NCBI GenBank assembly: GCA_031119595.1
Contig: JAVHXX010000349.1
Coordinates: 1-5,087, forward strand
Source of the DNA: Patulibacter sp.
GTDB lineage: Bacteria > Actinomycetota > Thermoleophilia > Solirubrobacterales > Solirubrobacteraceae
Length of the DNA: 5,087 nt
Direction of reading: 5' to 3'
Made by a program: the position numbers and the translations under genes. Shown piece by piece: positions 1 to 5,020 of this stretch (positions within the stretch are counted from its first letter, which is position 1; the number at the start of each line of letters is the position of its first letter). The notes under the pieces are model-generated. The model searched no databases. It was given only the letters and a program-made list of their open reading frames with translations, and was not told where the DNA came from.

Positions 1-1
1 G

Positions 2-1429
2 TTCTACTCGCTGCTGGCGGTGTCGGTGCTGCTCTACGGCGAGTCGCCCTACCGCGACGTCGTCTGCCTCGGGCTGATCCTCGACGAGGACGGGCAGAAG
101 ATGTCCAAGTCCAAGGGCAACGTCGTCGACCCGTTCGCGGTGCTCGACAAGTTCGGCGCCGACGCGCTGCGCTGGTACTTCTTCACGAGCAAGCAGCCGT
201 GGGACGGCTACCGCTACTCCGACGAGGCCGTCCGCGACGGCGTGCGCCTCTTCCTGCTGCCGCTGTGGAACACCGCCAGCTTCTACGCCCAGTACGCCGC
301 GATCGCCGCGGACGCGGCGCTGATCGACGGCGCCACCGACAACCCCGGCGAGCCGACCGAGCTCGACCGCTGGATCACGAGCCGTGTCGAGGCGACGACC
401 GAGATCGCCACCGCTGCGCTCGACGCCTACGACGTGACGACCGCCGGCCGCGCCATCGGCGAGCTCGTCGAGGAGCTCAGCAACTGGTACGTGCGCCGTT
501 CGCGCCGTCGCTTCTGGGACGGCGACCCGATCGCCCTCGAGACGCTCCGCACGGCGCTCGTCCGGATCGCGACGCTGCTCGCGCCACTCACGCCGTTCGT
601 CGCCGACGAGCTCTACGAGCAGCTCGGCGGCGAGGGCGACTCGGTCCACCTGGCCGATTGGCCGCAGGCGCAGCCGGGCCACCGTGACCTGCCGCTCGAG
701 GCGGACATGGCCACCGCCCGCGAGACCGTGAAACTCGGCCTGTCGGCCCGCGCCGCCTCCGGGATCAACCTGCGCCAGCCGCTGCGCGCCGCGGTCGTCG
801 TGGCGACCGGCGCCGAGCGTGCCGCGATCGAGCGTCTCACCGATGTCATCGGCGACGAGCTCAACGTGAAGGCGCTCGAGTTCGTGGCCGAGGCCGACGA
901 GCTCGGTTCGGTCCTGCTCAAGCCCAACCTCAAAGCCCTCGGGCCGCGGTTCGGGAAGCACATGGGCGCCGCCCGCAACGCGATCGAGGCGCTCGACGGC
1001 ACGCGCGTGGCCGCGGCCCTGCGCGCCGGCGAGCCGGTCGTGATCGCCGTCGACGGCACCGAGCACGAACTCGGCGAGGGCGACCTGCTCCTGTCGCTCG
1101 AGGCGCCCGAGGGGTACCAGCTCGAACGCGACGGCAACCACGCCGTCGCCCTCGAGCTCGAGATCAGCGACGCGCTCCGCGCCGAGGGCCTGGCCCGCAC
1201 CGTGCTCCGGCAGGTCCAGGTCGCGCGCCAGAACGCCGGCCTCGACGTGACCGACCGCATCCGCCTCACGCTCGACGGCGACGCCCCCCTCCTGGACGCC
1301 GTCCGGGCCAACGAGCCCTACCTCGCCGCCGAGACGCTCGCCACCTCCGTGATCTACGGCAGCGCCCCCGGTGGGCCCGTCGCGATCGACGGATTCACCC
1401 TGCAGATCGGCGTCGAGCGCGACGCGTAG
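2..1429 (+). CDS. ileS: Isoleucyl-tRNA synthetase, type 2 (eukaryote-like), C-terminal part; 5' end outside window
   Basis: This class I aminoacyl-tRNA synthetase charges tRNA-Ile with isoleucine in the cytoplasm. The reading frame is open from base 2 with no upstream stop, so the gene enters from the left; 475 residues are visible of about 1,030-1,060 usual for the family. The fragment opens with the FYSLLA segment of the catalytic fold, followed by the KMSKS ATP-binding loop (residues 33-37, bases 98-112) and GADALRWY. The helical anticodon-binding domain follows, with SNWYVRRSRRRFW near residues 160-172. The C-terminal region carries KPNLKALGPRFGK (307-319) and a late EGLARTVLRQVQ segment, both typical of type 2 IleRS (DUF5915-like end). 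Only one cysteine is visible, so the C-terminal zinc knuckle of type 1 enzymes is absent. Type 2 enzymes are generally associated with tolerance to mupirocin; that is family knowledge, not shown here. Identification as IleRS is firm. Confidence 0.96.
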   Translation, partial: FYSLLAVSVLLYGESPYRDVVCLGLILDEDGQKMSKSKGNVVDPFAVLDKFGADALRWYFFTSKQPWDGYRYSDEAVRDGVRLFLLPLWNTASFYAQYAAIAADAALIDGATDNPGEPTELDRWITSRVEATTEIATAALDAYDVTTAGRAIGELVEELSNWYVRRSRRRFWDGDPIALETLRTALVRIATLLAPLTPFVADELYEQLGGEGDSVHLADWPQAQPGHRDLPLEADMATARETVKLGLSARAASGINLRQPLRAAVVVATGAERAAIERLTDVIGDELNVKALEFVAEADELGSVLLKPNLKALGPRFGKHMGAARNAIEALDGTRVAAALRAGEPVVIAVDGTEHELGEGDLLLSLEAPEGYQLERDGNHAVALELEISDALRAEGLARTVLRQVQVARQNAGLDVTDRIRLTLDGDAPLLDAVRANEPYLAAETLATSVIYGSAPGGPVAIDGFTLQIGVERDA

Positions 1430-1439
1430 CGTCGCGCTC
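1415..1439 (+). terminator. 11-bp perfect hairpin containing the ileS stop codon
   Basis: GAGCGCGACGC (1415-1425) and its exact reverse complement (1429-1439) are separated by a 3-nt loop, GTA. The TAG stop (1427-1429) lies across the loop and the first base of the right arm. There is no T-tract after it, so it is not a textbook intrinsic terminator. High-G+C actinobacteria often rely on such tail-less hairpins or on Rho, so a transcription-termination or 3'-end-protecting role for ileS mRNA is the best guess. Confidence 0.5.
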
Positions 1440-1506
1440 CCGGGCGGCGTCGCACCGTGACCGGCTGAGCGGGGCTCGAAAGCGCACGGGGTAAGCCGGA
1501 TTCCGG

Positions 1507-1512
1507 CACAAT
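1507..1512 (+). promoter_or_regulatory. Possible -10 box for dgc1 (CACAAT)
   Basis: CACAAT matches the sigma-70 -10 consensus TATAAT at four of six positions. No recognisable -35 is seen 15-18 nt upstream. If used, transcription would start near 1519 and leave a leader of about 85 nt before ATG 1605, with the 1516-1536 hairpin at its 5' end. It differs from the CATACT sites before dgc2 and dgc4. Weak evidence. Confidence 0.25.
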
Positions 1513-1515
1513 GAC

Positions 1516-1536
1516 GGGTCCGCCGCGGGCGGCCCC
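1516..1536 (+). terminator. Hairpin in the ileS-dgc1 gap; terminator or leader stem-loop
   Basis: GGG-T-CCGCC (1516-1524) faces GGCGG-C-CCC (1528-1536) over a GCG loop: eight G-C pairs with a single T/C mismatch. It is followed by GCTTCTCAAGTTC, which has only scattered T residues. It could end read-through from ileS or be the 5' stem of the dgc1 leader; the sequence does not decide. Confidence 0.35.
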
Positions 1537-1604
1537 GCTTCTCAAGTTCGGGTCGGCCGTTTCCGATTCACCGAGCAGTGCCCTTTTCCACCCCGAACAG
1601 CGGA

Positions 1605-2621
1605 ATGAACCGCCAGACGCTCGCCCATGCCCGTGAGGTGCGGCTGCTGACGGGCGTCGTGTTCCTCGTCGGGGCGGCGATCGTGACGCCCGCGTTCCTG
1701 ATCACGCACATCCCGGTCTGGCGCGGGATCCCCGCGATCGTCGTCGGTGCCGTCGCCGGGGTCCTCACGCTCACCCGCCCGGCGCCGGCGATCGGCAGCC
1801 GCACCAACCACGTGCTGCTCGTCGCGGCCTGGGGCGTGCCGATCCTCGCGTACTACGGCGCGCTGCCCCACGCCGCACCGGTCCCGAGCGCCTTCACCTT
1901 CACCGGGGCGCTCGTCGCGTTCCGGCTCAGCAGCCGATGGCACATCGCCGCGCACGTCACGATCGTGACCGTCCTGTTGATGCTGCCCCTCGCCCTGGGG
2001 CTCGCCGACCGCGAGACGCTCGTCGCCGTCTTCATCCTCACCCCCGCCATCGCGTCGCTCGCCGCGATCGTCGTCACGGTGCTCGAGGCCTCCGAGCAAC
2101 AGGGCCGTGAGCTCGTGAACCTCTCCCGCCGCGACCCGCTGACGGGCCTCGGCAACCGCCGCCTCCTGGCCGAGCGCCTCGACTACGAGATGACCCGCAG
2201 CGACCGTGACGGCCACCCGTTCGCGTTGCTCGCCCTCGACCTCAACGGCTTCAAGGACATCAACGACACCCTCGGCCACGCCGCCGGCGACGAACTCCTC
2301 GTGGCGGTCGCCTCGACCCTCACCGCGAACGTGCGCGCCGGCGACACGATCGTGCGGCAGGGCGGCGACGAGTTCTGCGTGCTGCTCCCGGCGACCTCCG
2401 CCGTCGACGCGGAGCGCTTCGGCCTCGCATTGCGCGAGGCGCTCCGCGAGATCGTGGCCGGCGACCACCATCTCACCACCGGCATGGGCATCGCCGAGTT
2501 CCCCGTCGACGGGGACGACATCGACCGGATCCTCAGCGTCGCCGACGACCGTCTCCGGGCCGACAAGGCCGGCGATCTGACGGATCCCGGCGTGACGGTG
2601 CCGCGCGCAACGGCGCGCTGA
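1605..2621 (+). CDS. Membrane diguanylate cyclase, six-helix input domain plus GGDEF (dgc1)
   Basis: Predicted to condense two GTP into cyclic di-GMP at the inner face of the membrane. The 338-residue protein has six predicted membrane helices (about 14-34, 40-58, 68-85, 92-108, 112-133, 138-161), then a short linker, EASEQQGRELVNL, into the GGDEF domain. RRDPLTGLGNRR is at 175-186, the first metal-binding Asp at 212 (DLNGFK), the active-site GGDEF at 253-257, and the product-inhibition site RAGD at 244-247, exactly five residues earlier. Catalysis and feedback control both look intact. The input domain carries NH at 68-69 and RLSSRWHIAAH at 107-117, shared with the two paralogs downstream. 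It lacks their RVSRREL box before helix 1, so it is the most divergent copy. Start: ATG 1605 was preferred to in-frame GTG 1578, because the nine codons between include rare TTT and GGA. Neither start has a Shine-Dalgarno sequence. The sensed signal is unknown. Confidence 0.93.
   Translation: MNRQTLAHAREVRLLTGVVFLVGAAIVTPAFLITHIPVWRGIPAIVVGAVAGVLTLTRPAPAIGSRTNHVLLVAAWGVPILAYYGALPHAAPVPSAFTFTGALVAFRLSSRWHIAAHVTIVTVLLMLPLALGLADRETLVAVFILTPAIASLAAIVVTVLEASEQQGRELVNLSRRDPLTGLGNRRLLAERLDYEMTRSDRDGHPFALLALDLNGFKDINDTLGHAAGDELLVAVASTLTANVRAGDTIVRQGGDEFCVLLPATSAVDAERFGLALREALREIVAGDHHLTTGMGIAEFPVDGDDIDRILSVADDRLRADKAGDLTDPGVTVPRATAR
2603..2618 (+). other. GC hairpin at the 3' end of dgc1 (alternative stem A)
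   Basis: GCGCGC (2603-2608), loop AACG, GCGCGC (2613-2618): a perfect 6-bp stem just before the TGA stop. It shares bases 2617-2618 with the next hairpin, so the two stems cannot form fully at the same time. No T-tract follows. It lies within codons, so chance is possible. Confidence 0.3.
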
Positions 2622-2631
2622 GCAGCTCAGC
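2617..2631 (+). terminator. Hairpin containing the dgc1 stop codon (alternative stem B)
   Basis: GCTGAG (2617-2622), loop CAG, CTCAGC (2626-2631): a perfect 6-bp stem whose left arm contains the dgc1 TGA (2619-2621). As with ileS, the stop codon is inside a hairpin and there is no T-tract. A further 6-bp stem, GCGACC-GCG-GGTCGC, lies at 2645-2659. Together they may end the dgc1 transcript before the dgc2 promoter. Confidence 0.35.
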
Positions 2632-2644
2632 ACCCCGCCCACGG

Positions 2645-2659
2645 GCGACCGCGGGTCGC
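2645..2659 (+). terminator. Hairpin in the dgc1-dgc2 gap
   Basis: GCGACC (2645-2650), loop GCG, GGTCGC (2654-2659), a perfect 6-bp stem. It lies about 35 nt upstream of the dgc2 -10-like box. It is followed by CACCGGAAACCGG, itself a short weak stem, and no T-tract. It may be a terminator for dgc1; an operator for dgc2 is also possible because the arms form an inverted repeat. Confidence 0.3.
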
Positions 2660-2692
2660 ACCGGAAACCGGCAGGTGTCGTAGGGCGGCCCT

Positions 2693-2700
2693 CTCATACT
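2693..2700 (+). promoter_or_regulatory. Probable -10 promoter element of dgc2-dgc3 (CTCATACT), leaderless type
   Basis: CATACT (2695-2700) matches TATAAT at four positions, including the key A2 and T6. It ends seven bases before ATG 2708, so transcription would begin at or beside the start codon, the arrangement of actinobacterial leaderless mRNAs. The same octamer occurs before dgc4, where its last base is also seven bases before the start. No -35 resembling TTGACA is visible. Confidence 0.5.
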
Positions 2701-2707
2701 TTGGGTG

Positions 2708-3832
2708 ATGGCCTCCGCCGCCGATATGCCGCGAGTGAACCTCGCTCCGCAAACGACGACCCGCGTCTCCCGGCGTGAGCTCGCGCTGAATCGGTACGTC
2801 TGGCTCGCCACGGCGGCGATGTTCGCGATCCTCGCCGTCTCGAACCTCATCATCGCCTTCCTGCCCCTCGGCTTCGACCGCCTGGAGATCGTGGCGCTGT
2901 CCATCGGCCTCGGCGTGGTCGCCGCGGCGTTCTTCTTCACGGAGCCGGCGCCGGTCGGTTCGGTCGAGAACCATCTCGCCCTCTCGGCGACCTATCTCGG
3001 CACGAGCGTCTCGATGCTCGCCTTCTCCCCGCACACGAGCGTGGCCATCGGCGCCGTCATGTTCGTGGCCCCGCTGACGGCGATGCGCCTCGTCGACCGA
3101 CGCGAGATCGTCGCCCACTACCTCGCGGCGACGGCTTTCGTGATCGCCCCGTCCGTGTACGCGCATGTCGACGTCGCGGGCGCGATCGGCCTGGCGACGG
3201 TCATCGCGGCGATGTGGGTGCTCGGTGGCTGCTGCATCCTCGTGTTCGAGGCCGCCGAGTCACAGGGCGAGGAGCTCGAGGATCTCGTCCGCCGCGACCC
3301 GCTCACGGGCCTCGGCAACCGCCGCATCCTCACCGAGGAGCTGCAGTTCCAGCTCTCGCGGCATTCGCGCACCCGCCGGCCGTTGTCGGTGATCGCGATC
3401 GACCTCAACGGCTTCAAGGCCCTCAACGACACCCTCGGCCACGCCGCCGGCGACGAGCTCCTCAAGGAGGTCGCCGCTGCGCTCGTCGACGCGATGCGCC
3501 CCGAGGACACCGTCGTCCGCCCCGGCGGCGACGAGTTCTGCATCGTCCTCCCGGGCACCAGCCCCGAGCATGCCGAGCGCGCGTCGAACGCCGTCCGGGC
3601 CGCGCTCGCGGGATGCGGCACCGGCGTCACCTGCGGGATCGGCATCGCCTCGTACCCGCGCGACGCGGTCCACGACAAGGTCCTCCTGCACGTCGCCGAC
3701 GAGCGCCTCCTCGAGAACAAGGCCGCGATCCGTGCCGGCGGCGGCGCCGCCGCCGCGCTCGCCGCGAGCCGCGCCAGCGCGATCGCGAAGGACTCGACGC
3801 CCACCCCGCCGACCCCCGGGCGGCCCGCATGA
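2708..3832 (+). CDS. Membrane diguanylate cyclase, six-helix input domain plus GGDEF, with Ala/Pro tail (dgc2)
   Basis: Predicted cyclic di-GMP synthase, 374 residues. A cytosolic N-terminus with RVSRREL (19-25) precedes six predicted membrane helices (about 30-50, 58-76, 88-106, 110-126, 134-152, 158-180). The linker EAAESQGEELEDL leads to the GGDEF domain: RRDPLTGLGNRR 195-206, metal-binding Asp 232, inhibitory RPED 264-267, GGDEF 273-277. All key residues are present, so it should be active and feedback-controlled. NH (88-89) and RLVDRREIVAH (127-137) in the input domain match dgc1 and dgc3. After the catalytic domain it has a low-complexity Ala/Gly then Thr/Pro tail (about 343-374) that the paralogs lack. 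Start: ATG 2708 fits the leaderless promoter spacing; GTG 2705 directly before it and ATG 2726 are alternatives. There is no Shine-Dalgarno. Its stop overlaps the dgc3 start as ATGA. Confidence 0.93.
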   Translation: MASAADMPRVNLAPQTTTRVSRRELALNRYVWLATAAMFAILAVSNLIIAFLPLGFDRLEIVALSIGLGVVAAAFFFTEPAPVGSVENHLALSATYLGTSVSMLAFSPHTSVAIGAVMFVAPLTAMRLVDRREIVAHYLAATAFVIAPSVYAHVDVAGAIGLATVIAAMWVLGGCCILVFEAAESQGEELEDLVRRDPLTGLGNRRILTEELQFQLSRHSRTRRPLSVIAIDLNGFKALNDTLGHAAGDELLKEVAAALVDAMRPEDTVVRPGGDEFCIVLPGTSPEHAERASNAVRAALAGCGTGVTCGIGIASYPRDAVHDKVLLHVADERLLENKAAIRAGGGAAAALAASRASAIAKDSTPTPPTPGRPA

Positions 3833-4881
3833 CGTCGGTCCCCGGCAGCACCGCCCGCGCAGCGGTCCTGGACAACGCTCCGCTGATCCGGCGCGTCTCG
3901 CGCCGAGAGCTCGCCGAGAACCGCCACGTCTGGTACGCGACGTGCGGCATGTTCTGCCTCTTCGCGCTCGTCACGGCGGCGTCGATCGCCTGGAGCAACA
4001 CGCAGGACAACGACCGCCTCTACGCCTTCCTCGTCGCGACGATCGTCATCGCGGTCGTCCTGCTGCGCAGCCAGCCGCCCGCGATGGACACGGTCCGCAA
4101 CCACGCCCTGCTCGCGCTCGTCTACCTCGCGGGCGTCGCCGCGCTGTTCGCGTTCCAACCCGACCCGCAGGTCGCGATCGGCATCGCGGTCTTCATCGGC
4201 CCACTCACGGCGGTGCGGCTCCAGGACCGCCGCGCGATCCTCGCCCACCTGGTCGCGATGAGCGCGGCGTTCTACGGCTCCGCGATCGTCGGCGGCCTCA
4301 CGCACACCCTGAACACCACCTCGATCCTCGCCGCGATCCTGATCGTCTTCGGGACCTGGGCGATGGGCACGTCGTCGGTGGTGACGCTCGAGGCCGCGGA
4401 GGCCCAGGGTGATGAACTCGAGCGGCTCGTCCGGCGCGACGCCCTCACGGGCGTCGGCAACCGCCGCCTGCTCACCGAGTACCTCGAGGACGCGCTCCCA
4501 CGCCATGACCGCACCGGCAAACAGCTCTCCCTGCTCGCCCTCGACCTCAACGGCTTCAAGACCCTCAACGACACCGTCGGCCATGCCGCGGGCGACGAGC
4601 TCCTGCGGGTCGTCGCGGAGACCCTGACCGCGTCGGTGCGTTCCCGCGACGTCGTCGTGCGACAGGGTGGCGACGAGTTCTGCGTCGTCCTCCCCGAGAC
4701 GACGCCCGACGAGGCCCGGCGGACCGCCAACACGATCCGTGCGTCGCTCGCCAAGGTCGACTTCGAGGGGCAGTCGGTGTCGAGTGGCATCGGCATCGCC
4801 ACCTACCCGGACGACGCCGCCTCGGCCGAGGTGCTGCTGCACCTCGCCGACCAGCGCCTCGGGCAGAGCAAGCGCGACTGA
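3829..4881 (+). CDS. Membrane diguanylate cyclase, six-helix input domain plus GGDEF (dgc3)
   Basis: Predicted cyclic di-GMP synthase, 350 residues, second gene of a two-gene unit with dgc2. Its ATG (3829-3831) overlaps the dgc2 TGA (3830-3832), which favours translational coupling; no Shine-Dalgarno is present. RVSRREL (22-28) lies just before six predicted membrane helices (about 34-55, 64-79, 91-109, 115-130, 137-155, 163-187). The GGDEF domain shows RRDALTGVGNRR 202-213, metal-binding Asp 239, inhibitory RSRD 271-274 and GGDEF 280-284, all intact. The input domain repeats the family boxes NH (91-92) and RLQDRRAILAH (130-140). A Cys follows GGDEF in this protein and in both paralogs. The frame is also open far upstream (from 3214), but that part overlaps dgc2 and is Arg/Pro-rich, so the overlap ATG is chosen. 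Function is secure at the catalytic level; the input signal is unknown. Confidence 0.93.
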   Translation: MTSVPGSTARAAVLDNAPLIRRVSRRELAENRHVWYATCGMFCLFALVTAASIAWSNTQDNDRLYAFLVATIVIAVVLLRSQPPAMDTVRNHALLALVYLAGVAALFAFQPDPQVAIGIAVFIGPLTAVRLQDRRAILAHLVAMSAAFYGSAIVGGLTHTLNTTSILAAILIVFGTWAMGTSSVVTLEAAEAQGDELERLVRRDALTGVGNRRLLTEYLEDALPRHDRTGKQLSLLALDLNGFKTLNDTVGHAAGDELLRVVAETLTASVRSRDVVVRQGGDEFCVVLPETTPDEARRTANTIRASLAKVDFEGQSVSSGIGIATYPDDAASAEVLLHLADQRLGQSKRD

Positions 4882-4887
4882 CGCCCG

Positions 4888-4905
4888 CGGAGCCGCAACG
4901 CTCCG
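4888..4905 (+). terminator. Hairpin after dgc3, possible terminator of the dgc2-dgc3 unit
   Basis: CGGAGC (4888-4893), loop CGCAAC, GCTCCG (4900-4905): a perfect 6-bp stem starting six bases after the dgc3 TGA. No T-tract follows. Its position suits termination, but the stem is short. Confidence 0.35.
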
Positions 4906-5005
4906 GAGTCGGGTCGGACGGATCCGAGCGCACGCCTGGCCGCGCGCCGCGGTGGACGCTCTTCGTCCAGACGAGCACCCGACCGTTCGTCCGGGTCACC
5001 CCCGG

Positions 5006-5013
5006 CTCATACT
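5006..5013 (+). promoter_or_regulatory. Probable -10 promoter element of dgc4 (CTCATACT), leaderless type
   Basis: This is the same octamer as before dgc2. CATACT (5008-5013) ends seven bases before GTG 5021, so a transcript would begin at or near the start codon. A CCGGG/CCCGG inverted repeat (4991-5005) abuts it upstream and could be a chance GC stem or an operator half-site pair. No clear -35 is seen. Confidence 0.5.
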
Positions 5014-5020
5014 CAACCGG

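Larger units (their letters stand above)
1430..1604 (+). other. Intergenic region between ileS and dgc1
   Basis: This 175-nt gap has no convincing gene. Reading from the left it holds the right arm of the ileS hairpin, a small hairpin GCCGG-ATT-CCGGC (1495-1507), a -10-like CACAAT (1507-1512), and a stronger hairpin at 1516-1536. The stretch from about 1540 to 1604 is visibly less G+C-rich than the flanking genes (for example CTTCTCAAGTTC, GTTTCCGATTC, CCCTTTTCC), as expected of an untranslated leader. A 40-codon frame starting at ATG 1511 is open but has no family resemblance and was not called. Confidence 0.6.
4882..5020 (+). other. Intergenic region between dgc3 and dgc4
   Basis: A 139-nt gap without a gene. 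It contains the hairpin CGGAGC-CGCAAC-GCTCCG (4888-4905) soon after the dgc3 stop and a weaker TCGGA/TCCGA stem at about 4915-4928. CCGGG-TCACC-CCCGG (4991-5005) lies directly upstream of the dgc4 -10-like box. A minus-strand frame crossing this gap is an Arg-rich shadow of dgc3 and was not called. Confidence 0.6.

Noticed and set aside
1578..1604. GTG 1578 as the dgc1 start
   Set aside because: It would add nine residues with rare codons (TTT, GGA) and has no ribosome binding site. It cannot be excluded, since it brings the N-terminal length closer to the paralogs.
1511..1633. Small frame of 40 codons from ATG 1511 in the ileS-dgc1 gap
   Set aside because: It overlaps the dgc1 start in another frame, has no Shine-Dalgarno and no recognisable product; the open length is unremarkable at this base composition.
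1542..2642. Minus-strand open frame (366 codons) opposite dgc1
   Set aside because: Composition is typical of an antisense shadow (runs of Gly, Asp, Arg), and dgc1 on the other strand is certain.
3214..3828. Upstream extension of the dgc3 frame
   Set aside because: It overlaps the dgc2 GGDEF domain, is Arg/Pro-rich without family similarity, and the ATG at 3829 gives a protein that aligns with its paralogs.
301..4800. Frequent GCGATCG / CGCGATC words resembling a cyanobacterial-type repeated palindrome
   Set aside because: They fall in coding sequence and follow from favoured codons (ATC, GCG, CGC) for Ile, Ala and Arg; not a dispersed repeat.
3118..4842. Long minus-strand open frame (574 codons) across dgc2 and dgc3
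   Set aside because: It is a shadow of the high-G+C coding strand: Arg/Asp/Glu/Gly-rich, no recognisable domain, and opposite two genes with intact GGDEF motifs.
4991..5005. CCGGG/CCCGG stem beside the dgc4 promoter as an operator
   Set aside because: Five GC-only pairs are expected by chance at this composition, and the dgc2 promoter has no matching element.
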